DNA from: Lumbricus terrestris
Lineage: Eukaryota > Annelida > Clitellata > Crassiclitellata > Lumbricidae
Length of the DNA stretch: 64,000 nucleotides
Direction: 5' to 3'
Assembly: GCA_949752735.1 (NCBI GenBank)
Contig: OX457037.1
Coordinates: forward strand, 38,284,596 to 38,348,595
Shown here: positions 32,786-44,936 of the stretch, piece after piece
Layout: each line of letters begins with the position of its first letter
Position numbering within the stretch: position 1 is the stretch's first letter
The notes under the pieces: model-generated
What the model was told of the DNA's origin: nothing
Seen by the model: only the letters and a program-made list of their open reading frames with translations
Databases searched by the model: none
Program-made: the position numbers and the translations under genes

Positions 32786-33614
32786 GTCGACACCAGCGTG
32801 GCTCTTCCAACTTCCAATCTCCGGTCCTAGACAGAAGTGAAGTTGAAAGCATTGAGCTGACTATCAGAATATCCGTGCATTCGTGCATTTTTTGGATGCA
32901 ATTGCTCGCAATTCCATCTTCAACTCCAATTGAGCGTCTCTTTAACACTGCAGGACAAATTGAAATGCACAGGCACAATCAACTAACAGACAATCATTAG
33001 TTGAGCAAGAGCTCAATACAGCGAATACCCTAGGCTATTACATGTATATAACTTACACCAATGTATCATGAATAGTGAATTTAAACTGTATCTCCGACAT
33101 TTGACGATCATTGAGCTTGCAATAGACCTACAGCTGAATGTAGATTAGGCTATCACAGCAGCTTTGCGGATGTTTTAGTTTTAAAATAGAAAATAAGAAA
33201 CTATAAAAAAAAAGAATTGCTAGGCCCTATATCATTTGCCAATTTCGAAAGGAATAGGACTAATTTAATAGTTATTGGTGATTGAATTACAATCAAAACG
33301 TAATTGCACATTCGATTGCATCTACAGCCATGTACGTAATTGCAACTATCATTTAATTAGGCTACATCTACAATGTAGGCTAATTGAGGCTACACTGTGC
33401 AGGTGATGAGCCGATACGGTTCAGTGAGCAGATAATTATTTGATTACCTAATATCGATTGAACTGTTTCGACTCATTGATTACATCATTTGGTTCTTTAT
33501 GTACAGTAATAAAAGCACCATTTAATGTCAATGCCAGTGGTCGAAATGTATAAAGCGCTAGCCTAGCTAGGCCTACGTACTTTACAGCTAAGAGTAGATC
33601 ACCATACACCTCTG
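32786..33614. other. Intergenic DNA, nothing recognised
   Basis: AT-rich, between the DHHC and Kir genes. Scattered TAGGC words only. The stretch 33787-34712 is similar. Confidence 0.5.
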
Positions 33615-33622
33615 GAGCAGTG

Positions 33623-33778
33623 CAGTGGCGGCGCAAGAATTTCAGTTTTTGGGGGGCTGAGTCCTCGCGGAGGAAATTTTCCACTCTCATCCGCCAAAAA
33701 CACCCCGGATGACCTTTTAGGGCGCTGAGCCTTTTGATAGGGGGGCTTAGCCTCCCTAGCCCCCTAGCGCCGCCACTG
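33623..33778. mobile_element. hAT-like MITE, CAGTGGCGGCGC termini
   Basis: Perfect 8-bp duplication GAGCAGTG at 33615-33622 and 33779-33786. Ends CAGTGGCGGCGC and GCGCCGCCACTG. Confidence 0.88.
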
Positions 33779-34712
33779 GAGCAGTGCTCTAGAAATTTGG
33801 AGTCTATTATTTTTATTATTAGGCTACGTGACAATTAAGGACTCTCTATTAGGCTACTATAGGTGCTTTATCAGCAGGAGCAAGTGCGGAAAAACGTGTA
33901 CACCGATATTTGAGATCGCAATTTATATGCGAGGTGGTGTACGTCGCGTAAGCTTATTTATATAAATATAGGCCAAATACAATGTTCGATGTAATATAAT
34001 AAGAAATCATATTAATTAATGCTTAATAAAATATAATCCGTGTAGACTGCATTGCTTTGTACACGTACAATAATTATTATTAACGGCGTAATGAGTATAG
34101 GCCCTATCACGTTAATTTATCTGCCTTACGTTACGTAGATCGATCAGCGCTTCAAAAAGAGGTCGGCTTTGCGGATGTAGGCCTAAACTACAGGCCTGCG
34201 AGCCCTCACGTCCCGGTTCGCAAAGAGAATCAATAAACTGGTCAAATAAAATTAATTAAGTCTCCTTTAAGTCTTAAAATGCAGCCTTAATAGCAACTTA
34301 TTTTAAAAATCCTAATAAAATGCTGATTAACCTAACATTTAGGCTTTAGCCTAAAGGCAATTGGCCTATATAGAGTCATAGAATTTGCCAAGCATGCATT
34401 TAAATCAATTTTCATAGGCCTACATATATAGACTCTACATATGATAATATTTAGGTGATCAAGAAAGATCAAATATTGCCTAATTGGTATAGCCTAACTG
34501 AATGAAGTGTAGACTTAAATTACGAATTCGTTCCGATCCGAGACAGTGAAAAGTTCGATGTTGTTTTAGGCTATTAAGTTGTTTCACAAGAATAAACAAT
34601 TAATTAGCGTCAAAATTTACATATGATTAGGCCTACATAGACCTACAGGTATTTGGAATATAACAAACATAATCTGGGATTGAGAGTTGCTATAATAATG
34701 TTTGTATGTGCA

Positions 34713-34915
34713 CTTGTTATAGCGCCCCTTCAAGCTCTAACTATTCAGAGGCGCTCCCGAATGCAGAGCGGACACTGCATCGGAGTTTCACGCCGAAGCG
34801 CTGAGCAATTGTGAGTGAAGGACTTGCACAAGGTCCTTACGCGGCGAGGCGGATTCGAACCTCGAACCTTCCGGTTTCAAGGCAACGACGCCACCACTAC
34901 ACCACCGCGCCCCAC
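34713..34915 (-). mobile_element. tRNA-derived SINE (family A) with LINE-like 3' hairpin
   Basis: The minus strand opens GTGGGGCGCGGTGGTGTAGTGG (A-box region), has the B box GGTTCGAATCC, a conserved body (GTGCAAGTCCTTCACTC, TTCGGCGTGAAACTCC) and ends in GAGCGCCTCTGAATA...GGGGCGCTATAA, the hairpin also found at LINE 3' ends. Transcribed by RNA polymerase III by family. Confidence 0.85.
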
Positions 34916-35198
34916 GCTATAGGTCATGCTATAGGTCAATGAATGGATTGATTTTTGTAAGTGCAAGAAGTAATTTCATAAGATTAGGTCTAATAGATTT
35001 CGTTCACATCTCTACACAAATTAGGCCTAATCGGGATAATTGCCATGGCGTCACTTAATTAGCCTATTATAGCCTACGTCTAGGTCTATCCCCTGATGTT
35101 CAGCGATCAACCACGTGCAGATAATTATTTTAGTCCTATAATTATGATGTGCAGTTATTATAAGTCTCCTGAAGTTACTACTGTGTATATTATTTTAA

Positions 35199-37757
35199 TC
35201 AGAGCTGTGCCGTCTGATGTGAATTCTCCTTCTGCACTTCGTTCTTCTCCTTCGTCTTATCCCGTCGTGCTTTGCGCGTCCTCAGACTCATGAGTCGGAG
35301 CAGACGATGACTTCCGGTCTTCTGTCCGACGTGAGTCGTCGTGAAGTATCCAACGTGGGAGTCGGTGGAGTCCGGGCTGAGGTCGTCCGTGGAGAGGCGT
35401 CCCTTCTCGGCCAGCTCTCGGGCGCTGCACTCGGGCATAGGGGAACGCATCGGAAGAACGGAGTCGAACCGCGTGTAGTCGATCTTGTACTGACCGTTCT
35501 CCTTCTGGTAGGTGACGAGGGGGTCTAGGACGTGCCCCCAGAGAATCTCCGACGGCAGGTAGGACGTTCGCACCTGCGCTGTCATCCCAGTTGATTCAAC
35601 GATTCCTGCCATGCGAAGAACAGGGACAGACTGCAGGTTCCATGGAGTGGGATGATTGCCGTTCAACCCATGGATGCTGGGCAATCATATTCAGAATACT
35701 TCTATAGCGCCCAGAGGCAGCTATAATTAAGTCGCCGAAACTCACAGGCGCTCAGTCAAAGTAAAATTGGTGGGCATACAGGGTCAATATGAGTTGCAGG
35801 TCGAGATTCAAAGGTCATCCGGGTAGGCGAGCAGACGGATATATAGGCTACTCTGGGCGATGTTTAGATTATAATTCTGGTCATTTCCAATTTACTTTGA
35901 AGGTTATAACAAATTAGCATGTTGCTGAGAAGTGATAGGTGGGTGAGGTTTTCTCAGCATAATTTTTACGTGCAAAGTAAAATAAAGACCAAGATAAAAA
36001 AAATATATATATCCAAACGAAGCCAAGGTAAGCATGGGTTACGGGTAGGCATATGCATCAGTGGCGGCGCCAGGATTTCAGTTTCGGAGGGGCTGAAGCC
36101 CGCGGAAAAATTTTCCATTTTCGCCGCCAAAATTTCTGACGACCTTTTTTTTTTTTTTTTTTAGTCATCGACCAAAAATCCTGGATTTTCTATGTAAAAT
36201 AATTAAAATGGCCTTTTTTTAGGGGGGGCTTAGCCTCCTGTAGGGGGGCTTAGCCCCCCAGCCCCCCCCCTAGCGCCGCCACTGATATGCATCGATTTTT
36301 ATAAGCCTGTAGGTGAGATCGGAGGCGTGCCTTAGCGTTGAAGAAGATTGAGGCTCATGGGTTAATGGAGTTGGCAATGTTAAAAGCAATCCGTTGAACT
36401 ATAGATGTTAAATTTGCGAGAGTAGGCCTACTTAACTAGCCTCCTATATATAGTTTTTCTAAGATGAGTTAGAGCGTATACTTAGCCTATATACTTGCCT
36501 CCTAAGATGGCGATGAATGGTTTCTATATCTACTTGCCTTTTAAGATGGCGATGAATGATTTCTAATTTTCTATATCTAGGCCTATTTGCCTTCTAAGAT
36601 GGCGATGATGGGTTCTTAACTTCTTACATCTACTTGCCATCTAAGCGCTATTGATGATAATAATTGCTCTCATTACTTGCCTTCTATTCTAAGATGACGA
36701 TAAGGGTTCTCCTCATGGGCAGAGTTTGATTTCCGTTCTTGGAGGGCTAAATTTGTTGGGACTGAGACTCGGTCCAGAACGAGCGGCGCCGAAAAATATT
36801 TTCTCGGCTCCAAAAAAGTTGATGACCGTTTTTAGTCATTCGTATGTTTCGCGTTTATAAACAGAACCATTTTTCCAATTTCCCCGAACAAATTTCTGAT
36901 CCTGCGCCTTCCTGGGGAGAGGGGCTAGGCCCGAGAAAAGATACCATTTACACGGTAAAGAAATGACTCTGGGTCTTCTTGTGGAGGGCTTAGCCCCCCC
37001 CAGTCCCTGATAAACTCCGCCCATGGTTCTCCTGCTTACCTTCGAGGATGACGATGATTTCGAATTGCTCGGACAGCAGTTGTTCTGCTGATACGTTCCA
37101 CAGCGGACTCGTCTCATCGATCTTATGAACGACGGTGACTGGCCAGACGAGGAAGACGAAGTTGTCACCAGCCGACGTCTCTTCCGTGTGAATGTCGAGA
37201 GGAAACTGACAGAGAGGAATGCGCTCACCCTCCTTCGTCAGCCTTCAGTTACCACAGACACCAACCGACACATTTATTAAGTATTCATTCATTCATTCAT
37301 TCATTCATTCATTCATTCATTCATTCATTCATTCATTCATTCATTCATTCAGTCAGTCAGTCATTCATTCATTCATTCATTCATTTCGAAATTTTATATA
37401 GCGCCTCTTCAAGAAGCCCACTCAGAGGCGCTCCCAGTCCAGCCACAGCCAAAAAGATAGGTCTTGAGCAACTGGTATAGAAAACGGGAAAATTATTCTG
37501 TGGTAGTGTAGGCGCAGTGCAAGCGGGAGCCCATTCCATGTGGACGGGCCAACAACCGAGAAGGCTCGACGCTGTCTGGTAGAAGAGCGGGTTCGAGGGA
37601 CCAGCAGCTCCCCATTGGCTGAAGAGTATAGGGCCAGTGCTCGAGTTGTGAGAGTGCTAGATTGTCAAGCGAAAGTTTTGGGGGTTCAAACCATCACCGG
37701 GGCAGAAATCTGGTTTGAACGTTCTGCTCCACTTGCGTTACTCAACAAGTTAGCTTA

Positions 37758-37816
<59 letters not shown>

Positions 37817-40800
37817 GGTGCCAATGAAATATACAGGAAAAAATAAAGTTTTGAATTTCTTAGGTCTCATCCTCTGAAAATGTTCCTTTATATATGGAAG
37901 GTACTCAGAGAAAAAATGAATAAAATATATGAACATTTAGAGGATGCACCATGCTCCTGAGGTTGTATATAGTAATATGTGCCGTTACGCTAGTTAATTC
38001 CTGACATAATGGTCTGTCTCAGTATTGAGAAGTTAACACTGTGGATTACTAACAGTTCTGGTTATATCTGCAGTGCTTTATATCAGTTCTCTATCATATC
38101 TACATATTATCTGTTTTATATGAAATCTCTATTCTATAACATCACTAGCACAGAGGGGGGAGGAAAATGTTAAAATCTGGAACCCATGCATTGACTTGAA
38201 ACTTGCGCGGGTTGACGACCGTCATTGTACGAAAAAAGCAGGTTACAATAAACAGAAGGAAACGATAACAAGGGAGTAAGGTAGGCCTATAACTAGATGA
38301 CAGTTTTATTGAAAATCCAGATAGCAATACAGATTGTGATGGAAGCAATACAGCTGAAGATGAAGGCAATGATGTGAAAATTCCTGCGGTAAAGGAAAGG
38401 AAGACAGCAAAGCCAAAAGTACATAATTAATCATGATGCAGTATCAGCACTGCAGGATAGAACATAGGTATTGGACAGGAAATTTAATGCAACATATATT
38501 TTCCTGGCAACTGCAGCCTCATCTCTAGGTCACAGTCCATCGGAATTAATTCTTAAAAGAAATCCGTACGATTGGCACAAATGTAGCATCGCGCATCTAC
38601 TGCTTTAAAAAAGCAAGCATTTTCCTTCAACAGTAATCCTGGTCCTCTGACGATACATTGGGATGGTAAGATGTTGCCTGCTCTCACAGGTAAAGACACC
38701 GTTGATCGTCTGGCAGTCATAGAATCTGGAGATAGTGAGTTGAAGATTCTCGGTTCCCAAAGTTATGCAGTGCATGGTTCTGGTGAGGCACAGGCTGCAG
38801 CAGTATTTTAAATGGTTGACAAATGGAAACTCAGTGAATGTGCCCAGCTGATGTGTTTTGACACAAGTACTAGTATCCCAGACAACAAAGCGGGAGCTTG
38901 TATCACATACTGTAGCAAAAACTTCACAAGCAGCTCATTAACGTGGCATGCAGGCAGGCATCATTTACACGAGCCAAATGTCGAAAAAGTATATGATACG
39001 CTTATGGCATGTTCTAGTGGTCTAGTAGTCTCTTTGTAATGTTTTCTACTGCATGGATTCACATTGACATTACTTTCATCCTATGAACTTAAACCGCTGA
39101 AAGACAACTTCAGGTGATTTATTCGTGAGTAGCTGCAACAGTATCATCCAAGAGATGACTACGGTACAAGGAGTTGATGCGGTTGTCGCTGTTGTTTGTA
39201 GGAAATGAACCTTTTGCCAGCAATCCTTATCATCACACCTTGAGCCTGCCACAGGGTATAATGGACGGGAAATTTTTTAAGCAGTACCGTATAAAAATTT
39301 ACTTGTTTCACCCACAGTTTTGTTTGCCAGCTTCTGAACTGCGGGGCTTAACAGTTTTACATATTTGTGGTTAGACTACAATTATCTCAAAGCATGGCAC
39401 ACATGCAAAGCAGCAACTTCTGTTCCACGATACGTCTTACACATATTGTAAGATCTTGTAGTCTACCGCAGTGCAAGCAAACCCGTTGCAGGTGTATCCA
39501 TAAAAACTTTCATGTGACATGTGCGGCACTTGAGTGGGTCACTTCTCGGTCTTGTTTTTTTTTCTGAACTTACGGTTATGGAAAAAGTTGACATGCATGG
39601 TTGCAGCCATGAGTAAGTTTGGTGAAGAAGATTCTCCAGTTCGAGTGACAACATCTATGAAAAACAGCTGTCCCGTTTTGTGTCACGAAACACAAAGAAA
39701 TGTTTTACTTCCATGGGTATCCCACAAGATTTCCTTTTGCAAGATCCAAGCTTTTGGAACATATAATCACAGCAGAGTGCAGGGTATAAGAGCTGAAGGT
39801 GGTACAAAACGACACAACTGAATGGGGCGTCGCATTGAAACAGATGTTCAAGTCTGCCATCACAAACCAGGAGGAGCAAAAGCAATATCTGCTTTAGGTG
39901 GGTGAAAGCCATCACCAGCACTTTCAAGCACCCAAAAACGTTTGATCAGTCAAAGACTGGACAACCAATAACATTTTTTAAACACTGAACCAATGTGGAA
40001 CACTGCATTTTGTATTCTGCACAATGCAGAGCATTCTGCTATAGGCCTACATAGCGGCTTACGAGATTCCATATTGCAGATTTTCAAAACTTCACAGGAC
40101 GGTGCAACCAGTAAATGTTATCTGATTGGTACAAAACTTTATATGTTTCAGTTTTATGGCTAAATGAACAAAACTAAGGGGTGAGACCTAAAAAAACTCA
40201 AACTTTGTTTTTCATTGGCACCCTAATATATATATATATATGATGAGTAGCACTCACCGTAGGCTGTCGGTGGGAAGATAAGGCGGTAAGGGAGAGGTTT
40301 GGTCACCCGCCCTCACACCCTCTGAGCTGCTTCACAAATAGACCTAGTCTAGTTATAATTATTGACTTTATTTTAAATATAACTTTTATGGCCAAATCAA
40401 ATGTCTAAATGTATAGTCTATATATAGCCATGCCTCTTGCAAATTTCCAAGCACATGCATATAATAGGCCAACAATGCCATAACAGTGGTTTGTCTACCG
40501 GCATGTAATGCCATGGATAACATGTTGTTCGCATTCCAGCCGCATGTAACAAACCTTTTTAGATATTATTTCTATATCATTTCAGGGTGATATGCAGCAT
40601 TAGGTCGGCTCCTACTAAGAGCTCGCAGTTGTCTAAACAGGCGCTATATAAATGCACACACACGTACGATATTGCAGACAGTCTGCTGACCTGTCCTTGA
40701 CCATGAGAGCCCTGATCGACGTACCGACGAAGTGCGACCGTCGCATATCCCCAACGCGGAAGAGAAGGCAGTAAGCGCCATCTTGTTGGCTTATGACGCC

Positions 40801-41656
40801 ATTCCGACTGAACATGATCGTGTGGGCGCGTCGCTTCGGTTGGGACAGCTTGGCGAAGATCAGTCCAGTCATGAGGCACTGGACGAAGACCCCCGTACAC
40901 GACTGGATCATGAGGAAGATGACGGCCTCTGGGCATTGAGGGGTCATCACCCGGAACCCGTAGCCGATCGTATGCTGCGTTTCTATGGAGAAGAGCAACG
41001 CTGTGACGAAGTCGTGGACCTTGTCGACGCACGGTTTCCAGCCGTCGTCCTCATCATCACCATGGAGATGGTCGCCATGGGCAACGGCGATGACGTACCA
41101 GATGACGGCGAAGATGACCCAGCTGAGGACGAAGGCGAGGGAGAACATGAGAAGGTTGTAGCGCCATTTCATGTCGACGAGCGTCGTGAAGATGTCGATT
41201 AGGTACTTCCGCCGCCGCTTCGTTACGTTTCCGCTCGTCACGTTGCAGCTGCCATCCTTGAAGACGAGGCGGCGCCTCTGGCGACTGGCGAACAGTCGGC
41301 CCCTCTTGGCCACCTTGCCGGAGCTACCGACCGCTGGAAGTGACAACGGAGAGGGGTTGGAGGTCGTCGGTGTCGTAGTTCCGTCGAACGCTGGAAGACT
41401 GAAGCTGTGGTGGAAGGCGGGTACGTCGGTGACCTCGTGGTCGAGATCGGGGACCTTGGAGGTCTTCCTGCGTGGCACATCCTCCCCGCCGCCGCCATCC
41501 GCCTGGACCTCGTCGAATCGACTGACCTCATCCAGTTCCACTTCGTCGTCGGTCGTACATTGGAGGACGTCCTCGAGGTTTACCAGTTCCGTTCCATTCT
41601 GCTCCGTCGCTGGAATAGTTTCGTACCGTTGGATGGCGAACCTCTTTCCAGGTGGA
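35199..41656 (-). CDS. Inward-rectifier potassium channel (Kir family), three main coding exons
   Basis: Minus-strand exons in order: 41656-40691, 37242-37040 and 35605-35199 (stop TGA). Both junctions keep frame (VKD-R-LTKEGERIPL and VILE-G-IVESTG). Features in order: a long polar N-terminus; slide helix and M1 (MKWRYNLLMFSLAFVLSW); a pore loop with the Kir cysteine pair (KPCVDK, TPQCPE) and selectivity filter TIGYG; M2 ending in the PIP2-contact region AKLSQPKRR; then the cytoplasmic domain with FLVWPVTVVHKIDE, EIIVILEG, SYLPSEILWGH and CSARELAEKG, all Kir signatures. It should be a plasma-membrane tetrameric K+ channel. The M2 position equivalent to the rectification aspartate of Kir2.1 appears to be Gln, which suggests weak rectification. 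The first base of the 41656 exon is a third codon position, so a 5' coding exon is required; see the candidate at 45299-45309. Without it the model is about 525 residues, longer than typical Kir2 (about 430). Subfamily is not assigned. Confidence 0.88.
36059..36284. mobile_element. hAT-like MITE, CAGTGGCGGCGC termini
   Basis: Perfect 8-bp duplication ATATGCAT at 36051-36058 and 36285-36292. Contains CTGACGACC, an 18-T run and AGTCATCG. Confidence 0.88.
36714..37025. mobile_element. hAT-like MITE inserted beside a Kir splice donor
   Basis: Termini CATGGGCAGAGTTTGAT and ATAAACTCCGCCCATG. Perfect 8-bp duplication GTTCTCCT at 36706-36713 and 37026-37033. The right duplication ends immediately before the 6-base Kir donor (minus strand GTAAGC, 37034-37039). 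Confidence 0.85.
37276..37635 (-). mobile_element. LINE 3' fragment with long GAAT tail
   Basis: The minus strand encodes SSANGELLVPRTRSSTRQ and RRAFSVVGPSTWNGLPLALR, close to the RT-ORF C-terminus at 8860-10728. The hairpin follows at 37395-37432. The (GAAT)n tail covers 37276-37385. It lies in the Kir intron directly upstream of exon 37040-37242. Confidence 0.8.
37636..37812 (+). mobile_element. SINE family B, left half (split by a transposon), plus TA repeat
   Basis: Head AGTGCTAGATTGTCAAGCG, B-box region GGGGTTCAAACC, then (TA)n. The matching right half resumes after 40226. Confidence 0.6.
37813..40226 (+). mobile_element. 2.4 kb DNA transposon with decayed transposase, inserted in a TA repeat
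   Basis: Termini TTAGGGTGCCAATGAAA and TTTTCATTGGCACCCTAA are inverted, with a further inverted match inside (TTAGGTCTCATCC and GGGGTGAGACCTAA). Both flanks are (TA)n. The interior (about 38640-39010, plus) translates with one stop to HWDGKMLPALTGKDTVDRL, then HGSGEAQAAAVF, CAQLMCFDTSTS and GRHHLHEP. From memory this resembles an uncharacterised transposase-like family common in cnidarians and other invertebrates (DGKLLP, GTGEAQA, CFDTT and CRHH motifs). It lies in the Kir intron. Confidence 0.7.
40227..40345 (+). mobile_element. SINE family B, right half
   Basis: (TA)n, then TGAGTAGCACTCACCGTAGGC, TGTCGGTGGGAAG and CACCCGCCCTCACACCCTCTGAG, the family B tail. Confidence 0.6.
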
Positions 41657-41790
41657 CTGCAACATACGAGAGCAGCTGTAGAGTTCTGGATTAGAAATTT
41701 CTGAAGTCAATTTTTCTGTATGCTGTTGCTGCAGCTCGTTGTCGAGATAGCGACAGAGAAACCTGATTTGTATGATAGGGCTAGGCCTAA

Positions 41791-41830
<40 letters not shown>

Positions 41831-41885
41831 TATTATTATTATTATCATCATCATCGTCGTCGTCGTCGTCGCCGCCGCCACCGCC

Positions 41886-41919
<34 letters not shown>

Positions 41920-41967
41920 TCATCATTATCATCATCATCATCATCATCATTATCATCATCATCATTG
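41791..41967. repeat. Trinucleotide microsatellites (TTA)n-(TCG/CCG)n-(TCA)n
   Basis: Series of ATT, TCA, TCG, CCG, CCA and ATC triplets just upstream of the Kir exon at 41656. Confidence 0.95.
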
Positions 41968-42449
41968 AAATGTGACTTAATAAAGTGAGTTTTGTTACTT
42001 TTTGTTGCGTTACGTTTTTGAATCATTGCAAACAGTAGGTGGGCTCACTAAAGAACTTAAATTGTGCTCTGTTTCAAATATTGCGATGACATTAATATTT
42101 TGGCTGTAGGATGTATACGTACATGTAGATATGACAAGTAAATTTAAGTAAGTAAAACTTGATTTGAAACATTCTTATTTTTTGCCAAGATATTGAAAAA
42201 TCCAAGGGGATTACTTTTTATGGCCAACCCTATAATATATTGTGGCTGCCAATTAAGGAAGACTATGGTTGAACAATCTTCGTATAGTTTTCCTCAATCG
42301 TTGACAGTGGCTATAGCTATAGATGCAAAATCCAAGATGGTTTTGATCCTGTCCTTGTCCTTGACTTGATCGATTTCCTGACCATAGGCTTTGTCCTTGT
42401 TACCCACAATTTCCAGTAAAAAGTGGGAGGAAGACGGATGTATAAAATG

Positions 42450-42751
42450 CAAGGCCGTAAGCCATGCAGGATTTGATTTTGGGGGTTGTTTCACCAATTT
42501 CCCTTCCTAAAAAACTGATGACCTTTTTTTAGTCATCCAGCCGGAATCTTCTGAAAATGTCACCAATTTCCCTTTTTAGTCATCCGGCATTCTGTTTTTT
42601 ATACATTCTTCCATTTGGGAGGGGTGTGTTTTCATGACTTTTTTTTCATGGTTTCTACATCATGTGCTCGTAAATCCATTCTATTATTTTTCCCATTTTC
42701 CATTTCGGGGGGTGTTCAAACACCCAAAAAACACCCCCAGCTACGGCCTTG
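42450..42751. mobile_element. MITE with CAAGGCCGTA / TACGGCCTTG ends
   Basis: Inverted ends CAAGGCCGTAAGC and GCTACGGCCTTG. Contains CTGATGACC-T-run-AGTCATC and a second AGTCATCCGGC. Flanks ATAAAATG/ATTATGTG match only partly. Confidence 0.6.
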
Positions 42752-43973
42752 ATTATGTGAGGACAATACTAAATTATTCAATTGCTATCAAATCCATGAT
42801 AAGCTACACATAAATTTAATATCTATCCACATGCGCTCAGTTAATAATTAGGATCTTGCATAGCTGTCTAATTAGACGGTATTGTATTGTATTGTATAAA
42901 AACATTTATAAAGTGGTATACGTTATATTCATTTACAACCTACATTGCTTGCAGTGTCTATATGTAAAATCAAGCATGTGCTGTGTGTTGAGCGAAACAT
43001 AGAAATGTTGGGTGACACTCTATTCTGAGAACAGTTATTGAAGTCTTAGGCCACGCGTGTGAGCACTGAAATATACAGCGTTGTTTAAGATGGACAGCTT
43101 TAAATGCTGCCGTGTGGAAATTCTATGGGGAAAGGGACGTCTCGAGTCTCGAGGTCTATACTGGCCTCTCTTTGTTCCTCTGAAACCTTGATCCCGATTT
43201 ACAACTTCATGGGAGTAGATTACAAATTGATCATTATGAGTTTTATACTCTTCCTGTGTATACTTTCCTCCATTAGGTCTACTTGTTTGTTCTGCGCAAA
43301 TAAATTCAATGTAACCGCACATGAGTGACATATCTCTGTTTGTCTGATTATTTCGAAAATCTGGTATCAGTTGGCCCAGCTCATCCTATGATATGTATTT
43401 AAACAGTTAAGGTCTAATCTCGGCAACTTCAACGCCTATTGCTTCACTGGGCTTCAGAATCAAGCGAACTGGTCGTGAGGGAGGCCCTGGACCTTCTACT
43501 TCCGGCACATAATTAAACATGAAAATACGCTAATCTCAGTTCAAACAATTTTATTCATTAATTTAAGCATCTAGGTCTATCTGCATTTTGGTATATGCAT
43601 TGTATAAGCTTAATTAGGTCTACACATTTCTGATAACAAAGTATTAAATTTTTGATCCGATTTCCAACTTCTCATTTTCAGTTTAGGCATTGTTTATCAA
43701 TTAACGCAGCATTTTAAAATGGGTCTATAGTCATCCGCAATTTATAGGCTACTTCATGCGTTAAGTCTGCAATGCCTAATACCGTAGACGTATTTGAGGG
43801 TGGGGGGTGGGGTGGAGTACAAGAGTAGGCCTACTTAGACTAATTGTACTCCACTGTTTGGTCTACAGGGCACTAGGCTATAATATATGCTCCATTTTTC
43901 ACACCCGAAAGAAACAATTCATGCATAGGCCTACTATTATTTTCTCGGAGCCCAAGACTAAAAACGATTACTA

Positions 43974-44100
43974 AGCATCATCGTCGTCATCCTCATCACT
44001 ATCATCATCATCGTCATCCTCATCACTATCATCATCATAGTTGACGTCATCATCGTCGTCTTCTTCAAGTTCATCTTCATCATTGTCCTCATACTTCTCA
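43974..44100. repeat. (TCATCG)-type trinucleotide repeat
   Basis: Imperfect ATC/GTC triplets. On the minus strand they make an acidic ORF of no value. Confidence 0.85.
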
Positions 44101-44599
44101 ATATCGTTAGGAATGGCGTTTATGAGGCGACATTTTAAATGACAGCAGATACAGAGCTGTGAAGAGTAAACGACGCAATATTTGATTCCATGCATATAAT
44201 AATCTAGACCGAAGCTATAGCTATAGGCCTACATGTACGTTTCTGCCCAATAGAGCGTATACCTGGACAGCCTGAGACGGCCACTGTCGTTATGACTATT
44301 GCAACTGTAGTTCAAAAAGCCTAACTTCGTAGCCTAACTATAATTTTTTTTACTAAACGTTGTACCTACTACTTGCTAACTCCTTGAAGTTAGCTAGTCT
44401 GCGCATAGGCATATAATAAATTATCTATTATATAAGCGTCCTTCCTTTTCAATCATCCAGAAACTAACGATCATGATAGTCCTACAGAGCACATTTCAGA
44501 ACCCATTATAGAGGTAGCCTAAATCACAATACAACAAGTTTGTTATAGGCAAGATTAAATATGGGCCTGATGCAACAGATCTATAGAGGTGTTTATATA

Positions 44600-44936
44600 T
44601 AGTGTTATGGAGGAAGATGGAGAGGATTAGTTGGACTGAACATGTATCAAACGAGGAGGTGCTATATACAGCGAGTAGACGAGGAAAGAGCAATGCTGGA
44701 TACAATAAAGATGAGACAAAATAAATGGATAGGACACATCCTGAGAGGAGAATCCCTTCTGTAAGTGATCATTGAAGGAAGAACGGAGGGAAAAAGAAAA
44801 AGAGGAAGACAAAGACAGAAACTATATACTGGACTGGATGTTGGTTGAAGGTTATGGGAAACTGAAAGAAGAGGCTCAACACCGGGAGTGGCGCCGTCGG
44901 AAGTTCGAACCTGCCGTGGGGCAGAGAACATGAAGA
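44600..44936 (+). mobile_element. LINE ORF2 C-terminal fragment (RTE/R1-like style), decayed
   Basis: The plus strand reads in mixed frames MRQNKWIGHILRGES, then IIEGRTEGKRKRGRQRQ and LDWMLVEGYGKLKEEAQHRE. This is the usual C-terminal pattern of RTE/R1-type LINE proteins (RRLRWxGHVxR...GxRxRGRxxxxW). Stops and frameshifts show it is dead. Confidence 0.6.

Noticed and set aside
34713..34915. True tRNA gene
   Set aside because: A and B boxes are present but the cloverleaf cannot be completed, and the sequence continues into a repeated body and tail.
36836..37228. 130-residue minus ORF starting MSAFLSVSF
   Set aside because: Wrong frame of the Kir exon; the correct frame reads LTKEGERIPL...VILEG.
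40732..41704. Plus-strand ORFs over the Kir exon
   Set aside because: Shadows; the minus strand carries all Kir motifs and matching splice sites.
43974..44195. Acidic 74-residue ORF
   Set aside because: Product of a trinucleotide repeat; no other support.
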